Assembly: GCF_009720775.1 (NCBI RefSeq)
Contig: NZ_WNKW01000006.1
Coordinates: 248,001 to 312,000, forward strand
DNA length: 64,000 nt
Direction: 5' to 3'
Origin: Pseudoduganella danionis
GTDB lineage: Bacteria; Pseudomonadota; Gammaproteobacteria; Burkholderiales; Burkholderiaceae_D
The notes under the pieces were generated by a model. It was given only the letters and a program-made list of their open reading frames with translations. It was not told where the DNA came from and searched no databases. Numbering within the stretch: the first letter of the stretch is position 1; every line of letters begins with the position of its first letter. Below, one piece after another: positions 16,982-25,740 of the stretch. Made by a program: the position numbers and the translations under genes.

Positions 16982-17305
16982 CTAGAAGCATAGCCATCGA
17001 ATATGGTCAGATTTATTTAGTGATCGCACATAGTCAGCGTATCCAGGCGAAGCAAATGAATCTATATCTCGTATAATTGATTTATTCCCCAATACTGCGT
17101 GCGAAGAAAAATTATTTCTAATATCAACGGCATCAACTATTTGTCCTGCATTATTAATTGAGCAGACTCAACTGTTTTCCTCACCCAGAGTTCCTAAGCC
17201 AGTTAACCGATAAGCTTGTGCGCTTACATCATTAGAAATGCCAACACCTAACAAAATCGTGGTCACGACTTTAAAAATATTTTTTGTATTTTTTGATAAT
17301 TTTTG
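16982..17305 (-). pseudogene. HAF-repeat secreted protein remnant
   Basis: Not an open frame, but reading the minus strand from 17305 gives a signal-peptide-like start (NIFKVVTTILLGVGISNDVS then AQA). It is followed by YRLTGLGTLGEENS, a TGA at 17168-17170, and in the same frame VCSINNAGQIVDAVDIRNNF and SSHAVLGNKSIIRDIDS, to a TAG at 16982-16984. The spacing 'Y-x-hydrophobic-x-x-LGTLG...INNAGQIV...HA' is the HAF repeat of extracellular repeat proteins. No start codon is in frame near the signal peptide, so both the start and the body are broken. Confidence 0.6.
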
Positions 17306-17587
17306 AACTTGAAGGTGTATGGCAGCGCTACCAAGCCTATTTTAGAAAATGTAGGCATTTTTTATGATTTAAATTTTCACGATACACATTATCTGCCAGT
17401 AAGCAGGCAAGTATCAAAATAATATCAACACGAAAGTTAGCATATCATTTTTGCAAGAAAAAATGCATGCTTACTATTGCGGAATTATTGGCAACCACTC
17501 ATTTAAACATAAGTGTTAATAACTACGGCAACTTTTCTTCACATATGAGGGCAAACTAACCCATCTAGTTTGGGCTCCCTTGGGCCA
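17306..17587. other. AT-rich non-coding stretch
   Basis: No supported gene. Like 16780-16981, it is A/T-rich with short frames only. A CAAACTA/TAGTTTG inverted repeat with a 7-nt loop lies about 20-45 bp beyond the nudB stop codon, without a T tract on the nudB sense strand. Confidence 0.4.
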
Positions 17588-18049
17588 TTAACTATGCTGT
17601 TGCAGGACTGTAAGAATGGCTTCGGCATTCGAGGCGGAGAAGCAGCGGTCGGCAGCTTCCAGATACGGTAGCCAGATGTAATTGATGTGTTCGCGCGGGG
17701 CCAGCTTGACCTCGGTCTCGCGCGGCACCTGCACGCTGAATACGTGCTCGGTGTTTTCCGTTACGCCCGGTGCATAGCGGTGGCGCCAGACCGGATAGAT
17801 GGTGTAGATGTTGGAGAGCTGCCAGTCGCGCAGCACGATCTGCTGGCCATCGGCAACGATGCCCGTTTCTTCGAACAGCTCGCGGGTGGCAGCGGCCAGC
17901 AGCGGCTCGCCCACGGCATCGAGCGAACCGGTCACGGACTGCCAGAAGCCGGGCTTGTCGGCCCGTTCTATCAGCAGCACTTGCAGGTCGGCCGTGTGGA
18001 TCACCACCAGCACCGATTCGGGTATCTTGTAAGGCTTCATAGCAAACAT
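17588..18049 (-). CDS. nudB: Dihydroneopterin triphosphate diphosphatase, Nudix family
   Basis: A 153-residue Nudix hydrolase with an intact box: GSLDAVGEPLLAAATRELFE followed by ETGI matches GX5EX7REUXEEXGU. NudB removes pyrophosphate from dihydroneopterin triphosphate in folate synthesis. Flanking motifs KIPESVLVVIHT and ENTEHVFSVQVP are characteristic of NudB. It follows aspS, the conserved betaproteobacterial and E. coli neighbour. The ATG at 18049 is used; an ATG at 18040 (MKPYKIPESV) aligns better with the E. coli protein. A hairpin precedes the start. Confidence 0.9.
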   Translation of the reverse strand: MFAMKPYKIPESVLVVIHTADLQVLLIERADKPGFWQSVTGSLDAVGEPLLAAATRELFEETGIVADGQQIVLRDWQLSNIYTIYPVWRHRYAPGVTENTEHVFSVQVPRETEVKLAPREHINYIWLPYLEAADRCFSASNAEAILTVLQQHS

Positions 18050-18054
18050 AAAAG

Positions 18055-18076
18055 AAAAGGCGCCGCAGCGCCTTTT
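18055..18076 (-). terminator. Terminator or attenuator between aspS and nudB
   Basis: A perfect 9-bp stem, AAAAGGCGC/GCGCCTTTT, has a CGCA loop, with T-rich sequence after it on the minus strand. It sits in the 42-bp gap between aspS and nudB, so it may reduce nudB expression relative to aspS. Confidence 0.6.
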
Positions 18077-18091
18077 CCTGATACGACAGAC

Positions 18092-19900
18092 TTAGCCAGC
18101 TACTTTTGGCTCGGTGGCGCGCAGACGGATGTGCAGTTCGCGCAGCTGCTTCTCGTCCACTTCCGACGGCGCCTGGGTCAGCAGACACTGGGCACGCTGG
18201 GTTTTCGGGAAGGCGATCACGTCACGGATGGAATCGGACTTGGTCATCAGCGTGACGATACGGTCCAGACCGAAGGCCAGACCACCGTGCGGAGGCGCGC
18301 CGTACTGCAGGGCGTCCAGCAGGAAGCCGAACTTCAGGCGGGCTTCGTCGGCATCGATCTTCAGTGCACGGAACACTTTCGACTGTACTTCTTCGCGGTG
18401 GATACGGATAGAACCGCCGCCCAGTTCCCAGCCGTTCAGTACCATGTCGTAGGCCTTGGCGATGCAGGCACCCGGATTGGTTTCCAGCATGTCTTCGTGG
18501 CCGTCTTTCGGTGCCGTGAACGGGTGGTGGGTCGCGGTCCAGCGATCCGACTCTTCGTCGTATTCGAACATCGGGAAGTCGATCACCCACAGTGGCGACC
18601 AGACGTCGTCGAACAGGCCGGCTTTCTTGCCGAAGTCCGAGTGACCGATCTTCACGCGCAGCGCGCCGATGGCGTCGTTGACGACCTTGGCTTTGTCAGC
18701 ACCGAAGAAGATCAGGTCGCCGTCTTCTGCACCGGTCAGTTCCAGCACTTTGGCCAGCGCGGCGTCGTGCAGGTTTTTCACGATAGGCGATTGCAGACCG
18801 TCACGGCCTTTGGCTTTCTCGTTGACCTTGATGTAGGCCAGACCTTTGGCGCCGTAGATGGCGACGAACTGGGTGTAGGCGTCGATTTCCGAACGTGGCA
18901 TGTCGCCGCCCTTCGGTACGCGCAGACCTACCACACGGCCGTTAGGCATGTTGGCAGCACCGGAGAACACTTTGAAGTCGACGTCTTTCATCACGTCGGT
19001 CAGGTCGGTGAACTTCAGTTTCACGCGCATGTCCGGCTTGTCCGAACCGTAGCTGCCCATGGCTTCAGCGAAGTCCATCACCGGGAACGGGTTAGGCAGT
19101 TCAACGTCCATGGTGTTCTTGAACACTTTACGGATCATGTCTTCGAACAGATCACGAATTTCCTGTTCGGTCAGGAACGAGGTTTCGCAGTCGATCTGGG
19201 TGAATTCTGGCTGACGGTCAGCGCGCAGGTCTTCGTCGCGGAAGCACTTGGTGATCTGGTAGTAACGATCGAAGTTAGCCACCATCAGCAGCTGTTTGAA
19301 CAGCTGTGGCGACTGTGGCAGCGCGAAGAAGTTACCAGCGTTCACACGCGATGGCACCAGATAGTCACGTGCGCCTTCTGGCGTCGATTTGGTCAGCATT
19401 GGGGTTTCGATGTCGATGAAGCCCAATTCGTCCAGATACTTACGCACTTCCATCGACACTTTATAGCGCAGGCGCAGGTTGTTCTGCATCTGTGGACGAC
19501 GCAGGTCCAGCACGCGGTGAGTCAGACGGGTGGTTTCCGACAGGTTGTCGTCGTCCAGCTGGAACGGTACTGGCACAGAGGCGTTCAGCACTTCCAGTTG
19601 CGAGCAGATCACTTCGATCTTGCCCGATTTCAGGTTGTTGTTGACGGTGCCGGCCAGACGGTCTTTGACCACGCCGGTCACGCGCAGGCAGAACTCGCTA
19701 CGCACGGCTTCGGCAGCCTTGAATACTTCGGCCTGTTCCGGATTGCACACCACCTGCACCAGACCTTCGCGGTCGCGCAGGTCGATGAAGATCACGCCAC
19801 CGTGGTCACGGCGACGGTGTACCCAGCCGCACAGGCTGACAGTTTGGCCAAGCAGCGCTTCGGTAGTGAGGCCGCAGTAGTGAGTACGCATTGAGGACAT
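18092..19900 (-). CDS. aspS: Aspartate--tRNA ligase
   Basis: A 602-residue class II aminoacyl-tRNA synthetase of bacterial type, charging tRNA-Asp (and perhaps tRNA-Asn). The N-terminal OB-fold anticodon domain starts MRTHYCGLTTEALLGQTVSL. Class II motif 2 is FRDEDLRADRQPEFTQID, motif 3 is GGLAFGLDRIVTLM, and the GAD insertion domain lies between them. Full length for the bacterial form. It lies in the conserved order fmdB, DUF502, aspS, nudB. An ATG 9 bp downstream (MRTHYCG) is the start used by many homologues. Confidence 0.97.
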   Translation of the reverse strand: MSSMRTHYCGLTTEALLGQTVSLCGWVHRRRDHGGVIFIDLRDREGLVQVVCNPEQAEVFKAAEAVRSEFCLRVTGVVKDRLAGTVNNNLKSGKIEVICSQLEVLNASVPVPFQLDDDNLSETTRLTHRVLDLRRPQMQNNLRLRYKVSMEVRKYLDELGFIDIETPMLTKSTPEGARDYLVPSRVNAGNFFALPQSPQLFKQLLMVANFDRYYQITKCFRDEDLRADRQPEFTQIDCETSFLTEQEIRDLFEDMIRKVFKNTMDVELPNPFPVMDFAEAMGSYGSDKPDMRVKLKFTDLTDVMKDVDFKVFSGAANMPNGRVVGLRVPKGGDMPRSEIDAYTQFVAIYGAKGLAYIKVNEKAKGRDGLQSPIVKNLHDAALAKVLELTGAEDGDLIFFGADKAKVVNDAIGALRVKIGHSDFGKKAGLFDDVWSPLWVIDFPMFEYDEESDRWTATHHPFTAPKDGHEDMLETNPGACIAKAYDMVLNGWELGGGSIRIHREEVQSKVFRALKIDADEARLKFGFLLDALQYGAPPHGGLAFGLDRIVTLMTKSDSIRDVIAFPKTQRAQCLLTQAPSEVDEKQLRELHIRLRATEPKVAG

Positions 19901-19944
19901 GTTTATTTCTCGGTTCAGGTTAGGTTACTCAGTTAATCTAGTAT

Positions 19945-19989
19945 TTGCTTATTTTTCTGGTACTGCTTCTTTTGCTTATGCTTGCTTAT
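19945..19989. repeat. Three TTGCTTAT copies after the DUF502 gene
   Basis: TTGCTTAT occurs at 19945-19952, 19972-19979 and 19982-19989, from the last codons of DUF502 into the gap before aspS. In the minus-strand transcript this is a purine-rich ATAAGCAA run without obvious pairing. It may simply be slipped low-complexity sequence. Confidence 0.4.
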
Positions 19990-20606
19990 TTGCTGACTGC
20001 ATCGAGGGTCTTGGGCGCTTCTTCCGGCGCTACCACACCCATCGAGACGATGTACTTCAGTGCCGCGTCGACCGACATATCGAGCTCCACCACATCCTTA
20101 CGCGCCATCATCAAGAAGAAGCCCGAAGTGGGATTCGGCGTGGTCGGAATATAGACGCTCACATAATCGCCCACCAGATGGTTCTTCACGTCGCCACCCG
20201 GCGTGCCGGTCAGGAAGGCGATGGTCCACGATTGCGCGTGCGGATACGGAATCAGCACGGCCTTGCGGAAAGCATTGCCCGACGACGAGAACAGCGTATC
20301 GGATACCTGCTTGACGCTCGAATACAGCGAGCTCACCACAGGGATACGGGTCAGCAGTTTTTCCCACACGCGCACCACGTAGTTGCCGACCAGATTATTG
20401 GTCAGCAAGCCCGTGAGGAACACGATCAATACCGTCAGCACCGTGCCCAGACCGGGAATATCGAAGCCGATCAGGGTGCGTGGCTGCCAGCGCGCCGGTA
20501 CGAACAGCAGCGACTGGTCCATGGTGCTGATCACCAGATTGAGCACCCAGGCAGTAATCGCCAGAGGCACCAGAATCAGCAGGCCGGTAATGAAGTATTT
20601 ACGCAT
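19986..20606 (-). CDS. DUF502 family membrane protein
   Basis: A 206-residue inner-membrane protein. It begins MRKYFITGLLILVPLAITAW (TM1), and TM2 is around residues 65-90 (TVLTVLIVFLTGLLTNNLVG). The conserved core includes SSLYSSVKQVSDTLFSSSG and a cytoplasmic or periplasmic beta-rich part with PTTPNPTSGF. DUF502 proteins have no proven function. In betaproteobacteria they lie between fmdB and aspS, as here, and are probably cotranscribed with both. Confidence 0.9.
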   Translation of the reverse strand: MRKYFITGLLILVPLAITAWVLNLVISTMDQSLLFVPARWQPRTLIGFDIPGLGTVLTVLIVFLTGLLTNNLVGNYVVRVWEKLLTRIPVVSSLYSSVKQVSDTLFSSSGNAFRKAVLIPYPHAQSWTIAFLTGTPGGDVKNHLVGDYVSVYIPTTPNPTSGFFLMMARKDVVELDMSVDAALKYIVSMGVVAPEEAPKTLDAVSK

Positions 20607-20647
20607 AGCTTAAACTTGTCGAAGGTTGGATCAGACTGCGCGGGCTA

Positions 20648-20965
20648 TCAAACGCTTTCGCTGCTGCTGGCGGCCGGGGCAGGAGCCGCAGGCGTAGCAG
20701 TAGCGGACTCGGCAGCTTCCGGCTTGGCGGCTGGCTTCTGACCTTCCATCGGGCCGGTGGACATACCGGTGGCCGGCGGCGTACCGCCACGGAAGTCGGT
20801 CTGATACCAGCCCGTTCCCTTCAACTGGAAACCGGCAGCCGTTACTTGTTTCTTAAACGTCTCTTTGCCGCAAGACAGGCACACTGTCAGCTGCGGGTCG
20901 GAAATCTTCTGCAAGACATCCTTGGCAAAACCACAAGCCTCGCAGCGGTAAGCGTAGATGGGCAT
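20648..20965 (-). CDS. FmdB family zinc ribbon protein
   Basis: A 105-residue protein with an N-terminal zinc ribbon: MPIYAYRCEACGFAKDVLQK and TVCLSCGKETF supply two CxxC pairs. The C-terminal half is low-complexity Ala/Pro/Glu. FmdB-type ribbons are proposed regulators, but biochemical proof is lacking. It is the first gene of the fmdB-DUF502-aspS cluster. Confidence 0.88.
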   Translation of the reverse strand: MPIYAYRCEACGFAKDVLQKISDPQLTVCLSCGKETFKKQVTAAGFQLKGTGWYQTDFRGGTPPATGMSTGPMEGQKPAAKPEAAESATATPAAPAPAASSSESV

Positions 20966-21038
20966 CTATTACTCCGCAAAAATCATCAAAACCCTGAATT
21001 ATAAAGCTTTTTAGCAGGCACTTGCCGGTTTCCTGCGC

Positions 21039-21638
21039 TCAGGCCCGGCGTTGCCAGATCATCCAGCGCTCTTTGCCCTCAAAAACGGCAATCGAATCGC
21101 TCACAGGCTGATCTTCGATGCAGTCGAAATGACTACTCAGCAATTCCTCCAGCTCGCTACGGGCGATGCCGAATGGCGGCCCTTTGGGAATATTATCAAA
21201 GAAGAAATAGCCAGCCAGCAGGCCACCGGCCGGCAGCAAAGCCGCCCAGCGCGCTGCCACTTGTGGCCGCATGGCGGGCGGCAAGGCGCATAAGAACGCC
21301 CGCTCGTAAATCAGTTGCAGCGGCTCGCCCTGCGGCTGCCATGCAAAGAAATCGGCCTCCACCACGCGCTCGGCATGGCGGCCGGCCACGGCTTTGCCCT
21401 TCTGCACGGCGGCCGGCGCAAAATCGATGGCCGTCACATCCCAGCCCGCATCGGCCAGCAGCACCAGTTCATGCGCGGCGCCGCAGCCGGGGATCAAGCA
21501 GCGCCGCGGTGGCTGGGCAGCGACGAAATCGCGCAAGGCTTGCGGCGCGGCGCCGCGGTCCCACGGAGTGAATTCGCGCTCGAAGCGCTCGTCCCAAAAG
21601 GCCGGCGAGCGTGGATCACGTTGCAGGAAGTCCGCCAT
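21039..21638 (-). CDS. SAM-dependent methyltransferase, thiopurine methyltransferase-like
   Basis: A 199-residue methyltransferase from the ATG at 21638 (MADFLQRDPRSPAFWDERFE). Longer starts would run into ubiB, which ends at 21649. Motif I is RRCLIPGCGAAHELVLLADA, and the acidic residue in VTAIDFAPAAV binds the SAM ribose. FTPWDRGAAP near the N terminus and the GYFFFDNIPKGPPFGI segment are typical of the TPMT family. Bacterial members methylate small S, Se or Te compounds or thiols. The physiological substrate here is unknown. Confidence 0.85.
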   Translation of the reverse strand: MADFLQRDPRSPAFWDERFEREFTPWDRGAAPQALRDFVAAQPPRRCLIPGCGAAHELVLLADAGWDVTAIDFAPAAVQKGKAVAGRHAERVVEADFFAWQPQGEPLQLIYERAFLCALPPAMRPQVAARWAALLPAGGLLAGYFFFDNIPKGPPFGIARSELEELLSSHFDCIEDQPVSDSIAVFEGKERWMIWQRRA

Positions 21639-21648
21639 GGCCGCTGCG

Positions 21649-23214
21649 TCAGCCCAGATGGTGCCAGCGCAGATACAGCTGCACGGCCACCACGCCACCG
21701 CCAAAGGCCAGCGCGAAATAGATCACCAGCGATAGCAGACGGTTGGTGCGCTGCTGTTCGCCTATCAGCACTTTGAGCAACTCGCTATTGTCGGGCGCAG
21801 GTTCGGCCTGCTGGGCCAGCGCCTTGTGCAGCATGCGCGGCAGTTGCGGAATCACGTGGGCATAGTGTGGCGCTTCCGCCTTCATGCGCTGCCACATACC
21901 TTTCAGGCCCACCTGCTCGGCCATCCAGTTTTCCAGATAGGGCTTGGCAGTCTTCCACAGATCGAGGTCGGGATCGAGCTGGCGCCCCAGCCCTTCGATA
22001 TTCAGCAGGGTCTTCTGCAGCAGCACCAGCTGCGGCTGCACTTCCACATTGAAGCGGCGCGAAGTCTGGAACAGGCGCAGCAGAATCTGGCCGAACGAGA
22101 TGTCTTTCAGCGGACGGTCGAAGATAGGTTCGCAGCAGGCGCGCACGGCCGATTCCAGTTCGTCCACACGGGTGTCTTTCGGCGCCCAGCCCGATTCGAT
22201 ATGGGCTTCGGCCACGCGCTTGTAGTCGCGGCGGAAGAAGGCGAGGAAGTTCTGCGACAGGTAATCCTTGTCGAAGTCGTTGAGCGTGCCGACGATGCCG
22301 AAGTCCAGCGCGATGTAGCGGCCGAAGCTGGCCGGATCGACCGACACCAGAATATTCCCGGGGTGCATATCGGCGTGGAAGAAGCCATCGCGGAATACCT
22401 GCGTGAAGAAGATTTCCACGCCATCGCTGGAGAGCTTCTTCAGGTCCACGCCGGCTTCGATCAGGCGGTCGATCTGCGACACGGGGATGCCATGCATGCG
22501 CTCCATCACGATCACGCTGCTCGAGCAGTAATCCCAGAACATTTCCGGCACCAGCAGCAGTTCCGAATTGGCGAAGTTGCGGCGCAACTGGCTGGCATTG
22601 GCCGCTTCGCGCATCAGGTCCAGCTCGTCGTGCAGATATTTGTCGAACTCGGCCACCACCTCTTTAGGCTTCAGGCGCTTGCTGTCCGCCCACAACCGTT
22701 CCACCATCTCGGCCGCGGTCTGCATCAGCGCCACGTCTTCATCAATGGTTTTCTTCATGCCGGGACGCAGCACTTTGACGGCCACCTGCTTGCCATCTTT
22801 GAGCGTGGCGAAGTGCACCTGTGCGATCGAAGCGGACGCTACGGGCGTGCGTTCAAAGGTGGCAAACAGCTCGTCCGGATGGGCACCCAGCGATTTGCGG
22901 ATCTGGGCAATCGCCAGCTCCGTATCGAACGGCGGCACGCGATCCTGCAGGCGCGACAGCTCTTCCACCAGATCGCCGGGGATCAGGTCGCGCCGGGTCG
23001 ACAGCACCTGACCGAATTTGACGAAGATAGGGCCCAGTTCTTCCAGCGCCATGCGCAGGCGCACGCCGCGCGGCGCCGACAGGTCGCGCCAGAAAAACAC
23101 CGTATCGATAATCTTGGCGATGCGCGGCTTTTTCAGCTCGGCAATCGCGATTTCATCCAGACCATACTGAACCGCAACGCGCAGGATTTTCAGTAAGCGT
23201 AAAAATTTCAGCAT
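21649..23214 (-). CDS. ubiB: Ubiquinone biosynthesis kinase-like protein UbiB
   Basis: A 521-residue atypical kinase of the ABC1/COQ8 family. The KxGQ motif lies in GPIFVKFGQVLSTRRDLIP. The Ala-rich nucleotide loop is ASASIAQVH, the catalytic HADMHPGNILV and the metal site IALDFGIVG. Two C-terminal membrane helices end at LYLRWHHLG. UbiB is needed for early ubiquinone ring hydroxylation and probably extracts or delivers intermediates from the membrane. Its start overlaps the ubiJ stop by 1 bp. Confidence 0.96.
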   Translation of the reverse strand: MLKFLRLLKILRVAVQYGLDEIAIAELKKPRIAKIIDTVFFWRDLSAPRGVRLRMALEELGPIFVKFGQVLSTRRDLIPGDLVEELSRLQDRVPPFDTELAIAQIRKSLGAHPDELFATFERTPVASASIAQVHFATLKDGKQVAVKVLRPGMKKTIDEDVALMQTAAEMVERLWADSKRLKPKEVVAEFDKYLHDELDLMREAANASQLRRNFANSELLLVPEMFWDYCSSSVIVMERMHGIPVSQIDRLIEAGVDLKKLSSDGVEIFFTQVFRDGFFHADMHPGNILVSVDPASFGRYIALDFGIVGTLNDFDKDYLSQNFLAFFRRDYKRVAEAHIESGWAPKDTRVDELESAVRACCEPIFDRPLKDISFGQILLRLFQTSRRFNVEVQPQLVLLQKTLLNIEGLGRQLDPDLDLWKTAKPYLENWMAEQVGLKGMWQRMKAEAPHYAHVIPQLPRMLHKALAQQAEPAPDNSELLKVLIGEQQRTNRLLSLVIYFALAFGGGVVAVQLYLRWHHLG

Positions 23215-23837
23215 CAGCGCGATCCCAGTTTCTGTTCCAGTTTGGCCAGCCGTTTGGCCGCCCGCTCTACGTCATCGCGCAAGCGCACCACGTCGGCAGA
23301 AAAGTCCTCCACCACATGGGGACGCACCAGCACCGGCTTTTCATCGAGCAGGAATTCGGCCACGTTCTCGGCCAGCTTGCGCTGTCCCGTCTTGACGGTT
23401 TCCAGCGCCGCCTTGGCCCCCTGCACCATGCGCACGGCGGCGACGGGCCCCACTACTTTTTCCAGATCGTGCTCGGCTTCCCAGCGCAGCGAATTGCTCA
23501 GCGAGGAAATCGTGTTGGCAAATTCCGCATCGCCGGCAATCTGCACATAGGAAAATGCACGCTCGCGGTTCTGCAGCATCAGCGGCACATCGGCCAGCTT
23601 CAGGCTGATGGTCACGCGCGCTTCCTCGCCATCGGGCGCTGGCTGCAGATAGCCGTCCGGCGTGACCTGCAAGCGCAACACCACGGCGCCACTATCGATG
23701 GCCGCCACCTTGCCGCCATGGCGCTGCAGGGCCGTGCGGGCCCATGGCTCCTGGGCCAGCAAGTGGTTGATGGCGGCGCAGGCGGGCGCTGCCGCAGTCA
23801 GCCGGTGTAATAACAAACCCAGAGTCGGTGCAATCAT
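23214..23837 (-). CDS. ubiJ: Ubiquinone biosynthesis accessory factor UbiJ (SCP2 domain)
   Basis: A 207-residue protein with an N-terminal SCP2-type lipid-binding domain (ARTALQRHGGKVAAIDSGAV) and a C-terminal coiled coil rich in Arg and Leu (VVRLRDDVERAAKRLAKLEQ). UbiJ forms a soluble complex with UbiK that carries hydrophobic ubiquinone intermediates. It is directly coupled to ubiB. No ubiK is seen in this window. Confidence 0.88.
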   Translation of the reverse strand: MIAPTLGLLLHRLTAAAPACAAINHLLAQEPWARTALQRHGGKVAAIDSGAVVLRLQVTPDGYLQPAPDGEEARVTISLKLADVPLMLQNRERAFSYVQIAGDAEFANTISSLSNSLRWEAEHDLEKVVGPVAAVRMVQGAKAALETVKTGQRKLAENVAEFLLDEKPVLVRPHVVEDFSADVVRLRDDVERAAKRLAKLEQKLGSR

Positions 23838-23868
23838 ACGGATACCGTGTAAACAAAAACTACCAATA

Positions 23869-23893
23869 AAAAACCGCCCGGATTACGGGCGGT
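23869..23893 (-). terminator. Terminator between the Tim44-like gene and ubiJ
   Basis: An ACCGCCCG/CGGGCGGT stem has a 5-nt loop and is followed by TTTTTTATT on the minus strand. It lies 35 bp past the Tim44-like stop codon, so ubiJ-ubiB probably have their own promoter or rely on readthrough. Confidence 0.75.
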
Positions 23894-23927
23894 CTTGATC
23901 TTACCAGTTTGCCGCTGAGTACGGCGA

Positions 23928-24878
23928 TTATGCGTGCTGCTGCAGCTGCTGGATACCGGCCAGCAGCCAGCCACCGTTGCCCGATACCGGTTTGACCAGA
24001 TTCCACACTTCGTTGAACGGCTCGGCCAGCGCATCCGGCGCCGGTTTAATCATGCCGGTGAACTTGACGCTGGACAGGTACTCGTCGTTGCTGGTTTCGA
24101 TACCCAGCAGCTCCGCTTCGATGCTGACCACATCGGTGTAATCCTTCTGCGCGCCGCGCTCGGTGATCTGCAGCTTCAGCTCGGCAAACACTTCCGGCGT
24201 GGTGAATTCGCGGATATCAGCCACATCGCCCTTGTCCCATGCCGCTTGCAGGCGGATGAAATTACCTTTGGCCACGCGCAGGAAGGTCGCAGCGTCGAAG
24301 TCCGCTGGCACGCCCCATGGGGTGTGCGCTACCGGCGCGGCCACTGGTGCAGGCGCATCAGCCAGACGCGAACCGATTTCCGGCGTGCCGCCAGCCGATG
24401 CCGGCTGGGCTGCATAGCCGTTGTTGTTGGCGTAGCCGCTATTGCTGCCATTGCCGCTATAACCGGCCGGTGCCATGGCAGGTGCCGATTTACGGCTGAA
24501 CAGGCGGAACAGCAATACCACGACGCCAGCCAGCAGGGCCAGCATGATGATGCTGCCGAGGATGCCGCTCATGGCGCTACCGAAGCCGAAATGCGAGAAC
24601 AGCGCGCCGATACCAAGGCCCAGCAGCGCACCGCCGAGGATGCCTTTCCATGGGCTGGCCGGTTTAGGCGGCATGGCCGGTGCAGGCGCTGGCGCAGGCG
24701 CCGGAGCGGCCTGACGTGGCGCTTGCTGAGGTGCAGCGGCTGGTGGCATGCGGCTGACGTTCTGCGACTGACGACCGATGGAGCGGCCACCGCCCATAGG
24801 ACGCGCCGTGGCCTCGGCCAGCAGCGACATGGCAGAAACGGCCAGTACGGCGCCGATCAGGAGTTGCTTCAGTTTCAT
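23928..24878 (-). CDS. Tim44-like domain membrane protein
   Basis: About 316 residues from the ATG at 24878, which begins a signal sequence (MKLKQLLIGAVLAVSAMSLL). A Pro/Ala-rich segment follows, then a GILGGALLGLGIGALFSHFG hydrophobic region and a second membrane segment, a low-complexity Asn/Gly/Tyr stretch, and a C-terminal Tim44-like domain ending GGWLLAGIQQLQQHA. The longer frame start at 24926 would put 16 polar residues ahead of the signal. Bacterial Tim44-like proteins are envelope-associated, of unknown role. It sits between ubiE and ubiJ, as in many Burkholderiales. Confidence 0.85.
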   Translation of the reverse strand: MKLKQLLIGAVLAVSAMSLLAEATARPMGGGRSIGRQSQNVSRMPPAAAPQQAPRQAAPAPAPAPAPAMPPKPASPWKGILGGALLGLGIGALFSHFGFGSAMSGILGSIIMLALLAGVVVLLFRLFSRKSAPAMAPAGYSGNGSNSGYANNNGYAAQPASAGGTPEIGSRLADAPAPVAAPVAHTPWGVPADFDAATFLRVAKGNFIRLQAAWDKGDVADIREFTTPEVFAELKLQITERGAQKDYTDVVSIEAELLGIETSNDEYLSSVKFTGMIKPAPDALAEPFNEVWNLVKPVSGNGGWLLAGIQQLQQHA

Positions 24879-24891
24879 GGACTTCCTCAAG

Positions 24892-25626
24892 TTACAGTTT
24901 GATACCAGTGTGCAAAGCGGCCACACCTGCCGTCAGGTTGTAGTACTGGACCCGCTCCAGCCCTGCTTCTTCCATCATGGATTTCAGGGTTTCCTGATCC
25001 GGATGCATGCGGATCGATTCCGCCAGATAGCGGTAGCTCTCGGCATCACCGGCGATCTTCTGGCCCATCCACGGCAGCACCTTGAACGAATAGATATCGT
25101 ACGGTTTCTGCAGCGGCTCGGCCACTTTCGAGAATTCCAGCACCAGCAGCTTGCCACCCGGCTTGAGTACGCGGCGCATTTCCTTCAGCGCCACATCCTT
25201 GTGTGTCATATTGCGCAGGCCGAAGGCCACGCTGACGCGGTCGAAATAATTGTCCGGGAATGGCAGCTTTTCTGCATCACACAGCAAGGTGGGGGTCAGC
25301 AGGCCGCGATTCAAGAGGCGATCACGCCCCACGCGCAACATCGATTCGTTAATGTCGGTCAGCCAGACTTCGCCGCTCGGGCCCGCCTGTTTGGCGAACA
25401 CTTTGGCCAGATCGCCCGTGCCGCCAGCGATATCGAGGCATTTGAAGCCGGGACGCACGCCTGCGTGGGCTATCGTGAACGTCTTCCACAGACGATGCAG
25501 GCCAGCCGACATGACGTCGTTCATGATGTCGTATTTGGCGGCGACAGAATGGAAAACCTTGGCAACTTCGCGGACTTTTTCGTCTTCTGCGACAGTTTTG
25601 TAACCGAAGTGAGTGGTATTGGTCAT
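24892..25626 (-). CDS. ubiE: Ubiquinone/menaquinone biosynthesis C-methyltransferase
   Basis: About 244 residues from the ATG at 25626 (MTNTTHFGYKTVAEDEKVRE), which matches the E. coli start region. The SAM-binding motif is CLDIAGGTGDLAKVFAKQAG. KYDIMNDVMSAGLHRLWK and FGLRNMTHKDVALKEMRRVL are UbiE signatures, and the end LTAGVAALHTGIKL is characteristic. The enzyme C-methylates 2-polyprenyl-6-methoxy-benzoquinol. It starts the cluster ubiE, Tim44-like gene, ubiJ, ubiB. Confidence 0.96.
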   Translation of the reverse strand: MTNTTHFGYKTVAEDEKVREVAKVFHSVAAKYDIMNDVMSAGLHRLWKTFTIAHAGVRPGFKCLDIAGGTGDLAKVFAKQAGPSGEVWLTDINESMLRVGRDRLLNRGLLTPTLLCDAEKLPFPDNYFDRVSVAFGLRNMTHKDVALKEMRRVLKPGGKLLVLEFSKVAEPLQKPYDIYSFKVLPWMGQKIAGDAESYRYLAESIRMHPDQETLKSMMEEAGLERVQYYNLTAGVAALHTGIKL

Positions 25627-25740
25627 GGTAGGCAGGCCTGTTAGTTTGGCGGCATTATACAAGACGGAACCCGGCGCTAGCCCCTAGGCGGCAGCACTAG
25701 CGTGCGCCTCACTGCCGCCGTGGCGGGGCCGGATGGGTTC

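Noticed and set aside
17687..19894. A 735-codon plus-strand frame opposite nudB and aspS
   Set aside because: Antisense shadow of conserved genes, with no recognisable domain.
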